Shown: in pieces, positions 56,359-64,000 of the stretch | Numbering within the stretch: the stretch's first letter is position 1 | How the letters are laid out: every line of letters starts with the position of its first letter | Position numbers and translations under genes: made by a program | The notes under the pieces: model-generated | The model's database searches: none | Told to the model about the DNA's origin: nothing | Seen by the model: only the letters and a program-made list of their open reading frames with translations | Assembly (NCBI GenBank): GCA_944548615.1 | Contig: OX155957.1 | Coordinates: 4,394,795 to 4,458,794, forward strand | Direction of reading: 5' to 3' | DNA from: Micropterix aruncella | Taxonomy: Eukaryota; Arthropoda; Insecta; Lepidoptera; Micropterigidae | DNA: 64,000 bases

Positions 56359-56770
56359 ATGCACCATCGATCTAAGGCAACATATTTTTTCATTGCAAAA
56401 ACAGGCCATTCGAATTGTAATCTGGGTTATGTAGAATCATGCCGTAGTCATTTCAGAAGGCTTAAAATCCTCACCCTTCCATCTCTATACGTTTTAGAAT
56501 GCGTTAAATTGAACACAAAAAATCTAGCTCAGCTGCCGATACATTCAGATACCCATAAACACTTTACCAGGGGGAGAAATAATCCGATTCTTCCTTGTCC
56601 AAATCTGGAACTTTTTAAAAGGGATCCGAAGTACGTCGGAATTATATGCTACAATAAGCTACCATCTAGTATAAAAAATATATGCCGCGAAGGAAAAATG
56701 CTCCACTTTAAAAATAAACTCTAATTATATCTCATTGAAAGAGGATTGTACGACATTAACGATCTTTAAA
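56359..56770 (+). pseudogene. Non-LTR reverse transcriptase C-terminal tail
   Basis: One frame has IFSLQKQAIRIV (about 56380). A shifted frame then reads NLGYVESCRSHFRRLKILTL, PSLYVLECVKLNTKNL, HFTRGRNN and YVGIICYNKLPSSIKNICRE. IF.LQK.AIR..........SCR..F..L.ILTLPSLY..E is the classic LINE tail. It ends near 56724 with further decayed sequence (ERGLYDINDL) to about 56770. Confidence 0.8.
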
Positions 56771-57229
56771 AACTGTACGCATCTCGTCTATATCTCTTTC
56801 TGTAATAGGTTTTAAAACGATTTCAATTTGACTAAAATATATTGACTATTTCTATTATTAGATAGGCACATATTAATTATACCTTGACTATTTTTATTTG
56901 CAATGTAATCACTAAGACATTTTATTTACTTTTTGACGACCGTCACTTTTTTTTTTGTTATTTTTGACATTACAATTATTAATTTTATACTAAAAAACTT
57001 ATTTTTATCGGTATTTTTAAAGAAATAATTACTCTATGTTTTTTATGTGGTAACCTAAATGGTGAGACTCGATTTAATTTTACAATAATACCTTCTTTAT
57101 TCTTCTGAGTAACCTTTTATGTTTTGATTATTAATAGAAGAATTTGATCATTAATGAAGAATTCAATCATATCACGGCCAAATATAAATGTAATACAACT
57201 GTCTATACAACTATGTATTAGTTTTTAGG
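56771..57229. other. AT-rich LINE tail and spacer
   Basis: GACAATAAATTATTTGATTT (57229-57248), close to a poly-A-signal-like AATAAA, borders the mariner remnant. No coding region was seen. Confidence 0.4.
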
Positions 57230-57835
57230 ACAATAAATTATTTGATTTGATTTTATCGAAATAGATAGAAATCAATAGAGGCAAGGTCCGATGAGTATGG
57301 AGGGTGTACGAGTACTTCAAAGACAGCTTGTTCAATGGCAGCCATAGCAACTTTGGACTTGTGAGCTGAGGCGTTATCTTGGTGAAACAAACAACTTTAG
57401 CGAGTTTGTCTCGTATTTCGTTTCGCATTTTTTTTGTACATCTTATACAGCCCCCGTTATAGTGGCTACATGATCAAGATAATTAATCATTAAGGCCCCT
57501 TGATCATCCCAGAAAAGAGATCCCATGGCATTACCGGTGGATGGAATGGCCTAGAACTTCTTATGAGTTGGAAATGATGGTTGTTTCCAGGTCATGAATT
57601 GTTGTTTTGTTTCAGGAGCGCAACGGTGAAGCCATGTTTCGTCTAAAGTTATGAATCGAGCCAAAAACTGGTCAGAAAACTTTTGTAATAAATGAAAACA
57701 GCGTTGCAAAATTTACATCCTAGTTTTTTCTGCGAGTCCGTAAAAATGCTATGTTCTTGTACCTTTCGCTTCCCTAAGCGATCATTTAAAATACAATGGG
57801 AAATAAAACGAACCATGATACGACGATCCGCCAAA
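57230..57835 (-). pseudogene. Mariner transposase remnant with DD34D catalytic residues
   Basis: Minus-strand pieces in order are LGKRKVQEHSIFTDSQKK (about 57780), ARFITLDETWLHRCAPETKQ (about 57650; first catalytic D in TLDETW), and GSLFWDDQGALMINYLDH. Then, in another frame near 57400-57240, FHQDNASAHKSKVAMAAIEQ and HPPYSSDLASIDFY. The D in HQDN and the D in ASID are 34 residues apart, the mariner DD34D spacing. Frame changes and stops (after THKKF, at the C-terminal pieces) inactivate it. MITE copy 5 lies directly beside it at 57862. Confidence 0.82.
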
Positions 57836-57861
57836 ACGCTTTTATTATCTTGAACTGTATG

Positions 57862-58300
57862 TATACAGGATGTTATTACGGCGCAGGTTTTTTTTCTGTG
57901 GGTAAATCAGTACAACGTGGTAGACAACCTTTGATTAAAAAAATGGAAAAAAAAATATTTTTGGAAAAAACATTTTTTTATTTTTTTTTTCATTTGAAAT
58001 TTTTGAAGAAGTTGACTGTTAAATAAAGGTTTGAGCGCGCTGCGCCATCTAGCGGTAGGTAATAAACAATAGTCGTAAATAAACAATATCAGCGACATTT
58101 TACCAACCGCTAGTTAGCGCATCGTGATCACAGCTTTTCATACTATTTAATCATAAAATAAAAAAAAACAAATATTCAAAAAGATTTTTTTATTTTTTTA
58201 TTTTATATATTTTTTTATTTTTTTAATTAAAAGTTGCTTACTTCGTTATACTGATTCACCCACAGAAAAAAAGCCCGTGCAGTAATAACACCCCGTATAT
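57862..58300. mobile_element. Palindromic MITE, copy 5
   Basis: The left end TATACAGGATGTTATTACGG and the right end CAGTAATAACACCCCGTATA are inverted. Core GCGCGCTGCGCCATCTAGCG then GTAGGTAATAAACAATAG and GACATTTTACCAACCGCTAG with TTAGCGCATCG. Subterminal AAGTTGACTGTTAAATAAAG is shared with copies 1 and 4. Confidence 0.75.
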
Positions 58301-58869
58301 CTATCTCTTTAATAATGTAACGGAATCAAGTTAATTTTCACTAACTTCCCTTCACTAAATCTGAATATGGTTAAATTTTGCACAAGTATTAAGGACAGAT
58401 GATAATGCAATAATTTCATAATTTTAACCTAATGTCCTAACAGGGAGGAGCATCAGGATAAAAAAATACTGATTTTACAGGTTAGACATATAAACGGCCA
58501 TAAAATGAAAATAAATATTGTCCTTCTTTATAAATAAAACTATATTATATATAAAAAAATAAAAACAAAAAGATACAAAAAATATTATAGCATAAAAAAA
58601 CTCGCTTTATGGCAATGTGAACTAAAACGTAAATTATATTTTTTTTATATAAAGGTATTGTTTAAAAGCGACAGCGTTATGTATCTTATATTGGGTCATA
58701 AACTATGAAGTTGCTGTTCTACAAAAGAAATTTAGGGCCATAAATTTGTATGAAAAATATATATTTATTCAATAGAAATTTTGGCCCCTATTATCTATGC
58801 ATACTCGTAATTTTAATGGGAGTTGCATTTGCTGGAAGTTTTAATTACTCTGCTTTAAAACTCTCGTGG
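58301..58869. other. Unassigned AT-rich sequence
   Basis: No element or coding region was recognised. Confidence 0.45.
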
Positions 58870-59170
58870 ATAGGAACCAATAAAAGCTAATAATAAGGCG
58901 ATTATCACCGACTCTTCGAAGTTGTTTTTTTTTCCTTCTAAAAAGTTACATAAATTCTGGAAAAAAAACTTTATTGGAGCCAGGTCTGGCAAGTACGGTG
59001 GGTGATCAAGAGTCTCCAGCCGAAACTTCTGCAACTTTGCGAGTGTTTGCAGTGAAATCTGTGGTTATACGTCGTCATGCAGAAGCAGTAGCGATGAGCG
59101 ATTGACCAGGCTCCGTTATTCAATCACGAGCTTCTCTATCATTGTTTGCAGTTCTTAACATTACATATTT
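58870..59170 (-). pseudogene. Second mariner transposase, C-terminal remnant
   Basis: The minus frame reads RSLVNRSSLLLLHDDV, a stop, then PQISLQTLAKLQKFRLETLD and HPPYLPDLAPIKFFF with FLEGKKNNFEES. This matches LVNRKGVLLLHDNARPH.....T...L..L......HPPYSPDLAPSDY and FLEGK of mauritiana-type mariners. The third catalytic D (APSD) is replaced by K here, and one stop interrupts it. Confidence 0.78.
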
Positions 59171-59543
59171 ACGGTAACTGTATAGCTAGACTGCAAGAAG
59201 CTGTAATAGAAAACAGCGACATAGAATCTCGTATTTTTAAAAAATGCAAATTTTAAATTTTACTATGGTTGCACAAACGAAAATATTTGAGCAAAAACAA
59301 ACGACGGAAAGACAAATAAATAGCTGATTCTTTAAAAACAACAACATGGTTTTAATTAAAAAAATATTTGAATTTGAAATTCCAACTCTAACATAAGTTA
59401 TCCAAGTTTAAAATGGCCAGTGTGAAAAACTGTAATTACATAGTTATGGACCCAATATATAGTTAGTTATATGATTTGAATAAGTTGAAAATGAGAATAA
59501 AGTGATTGACAAAAAAAACAGTTTAATTTCATACAATCGTGGG

Positions 59544-59926
59544 ATAATAATAATAATAATAATAATAATAAAAGCCTTTATTCGCTGACAGTATTGTACA
59601 ATTTTGCCTTACGTGATAAAACAATATATGTATTTTATTAATTTTTAATCTAATTTTTAAATAAGGTATCATATTCTTCAGCAGCCAGTTTTTTGGACAG
59701 GTTGTCCTTCGACATAGGCCTCCCCCGTTTTCTTCCACTCATCTCTGTCCCAAGCTAACCTTCTCCATCCTTTGGGTAAGTCATCTTCCCATTTTTTTAA
59801 TTTGACGTCCTTTTTGTCTTTTCCCATTTCTAGGATTCCATTCCATTACGTCCATCGTGAATTTTTCTTTGTTGGTTTTCATGATGTGACCAGTCCAGTT
59901 CCATTTTAGTTTTCTAATTTTGTTCA
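59544..59926 (-). mobile_element. 5'-truncated RTE LINE insertion with 11-bp target duplication
   Basis: ACAATCGTGGG flanks the insert (59533-59543 and 59927-59937). A (AAT)9-type tract (59544-59572) next to the left repeat is the 3' tail of the minus-oriented element. The coding end reads KIRKLKWNWTGHIMKTNKEK, MDVMEWNPRNGKRQKGRQ, then after a one-base slip in an A-run WEDDLPKGWRRLAWDRDEWK and KTGEAYVEGQP. The WTGHIMK..., W.PR.GKR.KGR, KWEDD, and GEAYV motifs are the C-terminus of RTE-clade ORF2. Confidence 0.87.
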
Positions 59927-59937
59927 ACAATCGTGGG

Positions 59938-60350
59938 GTGCTTTATTTTAATTGTTATAAATATTCAAATGGTAGCTATTTGCAAATTTAGAGTTATTAT
60001 AAAAATAAAATAGGAAGTACCTCACGCTTTTTTATTGTCAATCACTTTATTTTCATATCAAACTTAATCAAAAACAATTAACTATATTTAGTTACTTTCT
60101 ATATAATGATATTGAGAGACTTTCTATCGCTGTTAAACAGTATCTTTATATATCAACATTATTATTTTTATTTGAGTTCAAATTGCTGTTAAAGCTAGAT
60201 CTAGATACCTTAGATAGATGAGGCCTTAGTTGACCTAGTTAGATGAGTTTTAGGCAGGTGCCAAACACGATGTGACGGTTTCTCTGAAATGTTTATGTTT
60301 GATTCTTGGACTTGTTTGGTATAATTAGTCGTAACCATTGTAATAAGTAC
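59938..60350. other. AT-rich sequence, possible mariner middle part
   Basis: It lies between the mariner N-terminal (60351-60599) and C-terminal (58870-59170) fragments, after removal of the RTE insert. I cannot recognise the first catalytic motif here. Confidence 0.35.
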
Positions 60351-60599
60351 TTATAAATAAAATAAAGCGTGTTTTTTAAACGATTTAGTGACTGCAGTCG
60401 TAGGGCGACCCGAGCAAGGGTCATCGTTAGTTGAAGTTCTATCACGCCTAAACTCAATACAAAAACGGGCAACTATAGAACATGGCGGACCGTCAAACCA
60501 TAATGTATCTCCTGAGTCTTCAAATACTCTCTCCGTATAATTTTTATACAAGTAGAAGTATTTATTTTCGGGCGATTTTTTTTCCATTTTCGACAACAC
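60351..60599 (-). pseudogene. Mariner transposase N-terminal HTH fragment
   Basis: The minus frame from 60599 includes FEDSGDTLWFDGPPCSIVAR, FCIEFRRDRTSTNDDPCSGR and PTTAVT. The ...APS.STVA.WCAEFRRGRTS..DDPRSGRP.TA.T pattern is the second HTH and linker of mariner transposases. The frame then departs into unrelated residues. It may be the N-terminus of the same mariner whose C-terminus is at 58870-59170. The upstream end of this fragment (60575 onward) is duplicated at 63790. Confidence 0.7.
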
Positions 60600-60785
60600 A
60601 CTTTAGCAAGATGCAAGCAAATATAACTCTTTTCACGACGAGGGCTAACCTCTTACCGCAAGACTTCAAATGAAATAAGCAATAGTTTATAAAGTTATCC
60701 TAGACGTCTGCCGATTATTAACCCAGAACAAAGACTCCCGGCTATACGCCGCACTTAATCTTGATTGCCTCACTTGAAGGCAGTT
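60575..60785. repeat. 211-bp exact repeat, first copy
   Basis: From ATTTTTTTTCCATTTTCGAC to TTGCCTCACTTGAAGGCAGT and T it is base-identical to 63790-64000 as far as the window allows. It includes the first codons of the mariner HTH fragment. Confidence 0.95.
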
Positions 60786-61014
60786 ACTTGATCTTGGCAG
60801 TAACTAATGACATCCAGAGTTGAGGTTCTTCCTTAAAACAGTGGACGGCGCTAAATCACTCACGTTGCCTAGCAACAGAGAGTAAATGTGAATGGATTTA
60901 CTTTTATATTATATCTGGTTAACTCATAAAAATGTAAACTTGAATATCGTTCAAATAATAAGTTAATATTATAAAAACATTTTTAAAAACAATCTTTTAT
61001 TAAAATGCTCTGTC

Positions 61015-61790
<776 letters not shown>

Positions 61791-62464
61791 ATTTCAACCA
61801 CAATCTTTTCAGCTCATATCATGACCAAATGATGCCTGCATGCCAAATTTCAGCTCAATCGAATGAAGCATTTCGGCGCTATCGTCGGAGAATACACACA
61901 GACAGACACACAGAAGTGCGTCCAAAACACTTTCCTTGACAGGAAAGTAAAAACATGTTTGGGTTTAAAACCGATTTAGATCGTTTTATTCGCCGACTCC
62001 TCATTTTTTAAAAAACTAACTTGACCTTGCGCCAAAGAAGTGTTTATAATGGTTTGCAAAAAACTATTTTTAAGCTACCTCCATATAGATGTTTAGGAAT
62101 TGTTTAAAAAAAATTACAACCTACCGAAATGTTGGTGATTGACGCCTTTTACACGACTTCCCAACAAAAAAGGGGTGTAATCGTGTCTTTAATCCTCCAT
62201 AACTTCTAAACGCTTGGACCAATTTATAAGCGTATGGCATTGTTAGAACCGCTATGTAATCCCGAGTATCACCCTAAGAGTCCAAATATCAAGAAAAGCT
62301 TGTCTAAATGTCGAAATGTCTAAATATGAATAAATTAACATAAATATATCGTTTTTAATGTCAAATTAAAGTATCTATATGGATGAATATCTACACCACA
62401 AATATTTCATTAAAAAAACCGTAATTAAATTATTTATTAGTACCTACAATAGTTAACTTTCTGT

Positions 62465-62777
62465 AAGGGGCTCTCTAGACGATCAAGCATGCTTGTCAAG
62501 CATCGCGCGCGGGCTGGGAGGGGATCGTAAACCGCAGGAAATATGCAAACCTTTTTTTTTTATTTACCAAAAATGCCTTATTTTGTAGTTTCTACCACGG
62601 AGTCACGTTAATTAGACGAAATTGATTGATGCATAACGTGACTCGTATAAAACTACTAAATTAGGCATTATTGGTAAATATTTAAAAAAATATTTGCATA
62701 TTTCCTGCGATTTACGATCCCCTCCCAGCCCGCGAGCGATTCTTGACAAGCGTGCGTGATCATCTAGAGAGCCCCTT
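62465..62777. mobile_element. Foldback element, copy 2
   Basis: Same arms as 44596-44911, with small matching deletions in both arms (CATCGCGCGCGGGCTGGG and CAGCCCGCGAGCG). It begins AAGGGGCTCTCTAGACGATC and ends ATCTAGAGAGCCCCTT. Confidence 0.8.
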
Positions 62778-63250
62778 AAGGGAGGGCAGTGATGGTTTTT
62801 ATGCTTTCCAATATATTCACATGTTTAAATGCCTATATCTCACTTATTTATAGATATAGATCAAGTGTTTTTACAGATTCGGATCAGATATAGTGAGGCG
62901 ACAATAAAATGTCTTCAATGTAGAAGAGTTTGCTTAACTATGAAAATACCATTTTTTTGTTAACCTACCCTTTTTGACTCTGCAAATTTTATAGTTTTAG
63001 CGTTTTTGTTCTTTTTTTCTGAATTTAGTTTCCGTGTTTTCACTATAAAATACGGTGGCTCTCATTCTTATTAAAATATTTAACAAACTTTATTTCCACC
63101 TTAAATCTCTATCTTACTATAATCTACCTATTATTTTTCTGAATTTAATTAACATAAACAATTAAGATATTCATTAACGAAAAAAACTTTACTGATTCCC
63201 AGCATCTCAAAAGGGGGATATCAGGTGTAAACTAATTCTAAATTTTGCTC
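62778..63250. other. Composite tail, non-coding
   Basis: It is nearly identical to 44912-45380 (for example GGATCAGATATAGTGAGGCG, CAGCATCTCAAAAGGGGGAT). No frame or known element. Confidence 0.7.
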
Positions 63251-63327
63251 GGAAACAAGGCTTCTCTTTTGACATTGATACTTCATGTAGGTAATAAGAT
63301 GTATTTTTTTAATATAAAAAACAGACC

Positions 63328-63390
63328 TACCAGTGGCACAGTGGTTAGATCGCCTGTTCCGGGTTCGATTCCCGGCTGGAGAACCATTTT
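63328..63390 (+). repeat. tRNA-like SINE head, copy 2
   Basis: A box TGGCACAGTGG (63334-63344) and a perfect B box GGTTCGATTCC (63362-63372) are only 17 bases apart, against 33 in copy 1. Copy 1 holds the extra GATCTTAATTTGTAAG. The spacing in copy 2 is too short for a functional tRNA. Confidence 0.7.
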
Positions 63391-63465
63391 CCGTCGCAAT
63401 AAAATTAACGGAATTGCATTTTAATTCTGTTGATCGAATGCAATAGCAATAATCACAACTAAAGT

Positions 63466-63767
63466 TGTCAACTACAACGAGCGAACCCGTCACCTCAGGA
63501 AGTTTTAACGAAATGTAACGTTCTGTCTCCCGTGAGGTGAGGGCAGAAGACTTAGGACAAAACAATCCACCGTCAAGCTCCGCCACCTGCCCGTCAGAGG
63601 CCGACGCCTTACGGCGAGGCACCGGGAAAGGTAACCATCGGGCAGCCTCGCCCCCTGACTACCAGTTTTGGCAGGATATCTCCGTCTGGAATTAACCTTC
63701 AGGATACTTCCGTCCTCCCGACTGGTTACGGCTCCGAAGTGCTCACACGACTTCTACCTGTTGTAGG
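63466..63767 (-). repeat. GCR-B copy, 5' part missing
   Basis: The minus-strand 3' end (GTAGTTGACAACTTTAG followed by TTGTG) is at 63466. The match to 50535-51017 ends at CTACCTGTTGTA (63767), where about 20 bases of unrelated sequence join the 211-bp exact repeat. Confidence 0.8.
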
Positions 63768-63789
63768 CTCGACTTCTAGGCGTTGGCCA

Positions 63790-64000
63790 ATTTTTTTTCC
63801 ATTTTCGACAACACACTTTAGCAAGATGCAAGCAAATATAACTCTTTTCACGACGAGGGCTAACCTCTTACCGCAAGACTTCAAATGAAATAAGCAATAG
63901 TTTATAAAGTTATCCTAGACGTCTGCCGATTATTAACCCAGAACAAAGACTCCCGGCTATACGCCGCACTTAATCTTGATTGCCTCACTTGAAGGCAGTT
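63790..64000. repeat. 211-bp exact repeat, second copy, runs off the window
   Basis: Identical to 60575-60785 at an offset of 3,215 bp. The window ends inside the match, so the true length is unknown. Confidence 0.95.

Overview
This window looks like nuclear DNA of an insect, most likely a moth or butterfly. It is AT-rich. It lacks operons and ribosome-binding sites. It contains fragments of non-LTR reverse transcriptases, mariner, pogo and tnp2-like transposases. It also carries a LINE/SINE tail (rich in CATACATACATA and ending in ATTAGTAGGAT) that I know mainly from Lepidoptera. I could not run a database search, so the species is an inference. No complete, intact protein-coding gene was recognised. 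The only candidate for a host exon is a short open C-terminal stretch on the minus strand at 24.5-24.7 kb.

Layout. 0.4-6.7 kb: copies of a GC-rich interspersed repeat (called GCR here, subfamilies A and B), two of them apparently split by later insertions, plus a remnant carrying the N-terminus of a probable tyrosine-recombinase protein (3.6-4.4 kb). 7-14.5 kb: decayed LINE fragments, a palindromic MITE, more GCR and one arm of a palindrome-forming repeat. 15.3-16.4 kb: an almost pure (TA)n tract of about 1.1 kb. 17-19.3 kb: GCR-B and a triplicated 244-bp LINE/SINE tail. 19.3-27.4 kb: mostly unassigned sequence with pogo and LINE remnants. 28-38 kb: seven LINE open-frame remnants and three MITEs. 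39.5-45.4 kb: GCR-B, two terminal-inverted-repeat elements and a 316-bp foldback. 45,392-50,301: a 4.9-kb DNA transposon with a broken tnp2-like transposase gene. Its boundaries are set by an empty-site copy at 63.26 kb. 50.3-52.8 kb: tRNA-like SINE and a nest of GCR copies. 53.9-60.7 kb: LINE, DUF4817-like, mariner and RTE remnants and a fifth MITE. 61-64 kb: a minisatellite with an internal 299-bp (AT)n tract, a second copy of the composite seen at 43.9-51.0 kb, and a 211-bp exact repeat of 60,575-60,785 that runs off the window end.

The elements do not work together as a pathway. The value of the window lies in its insertion record: nested elements, target-site duplications and paralogous empty sites give relative ages. 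The least explained component is GCR, about 700-750 bp, GC-rich and structured, with at least eleven copies or pieces here and no coding capacity that I can see.
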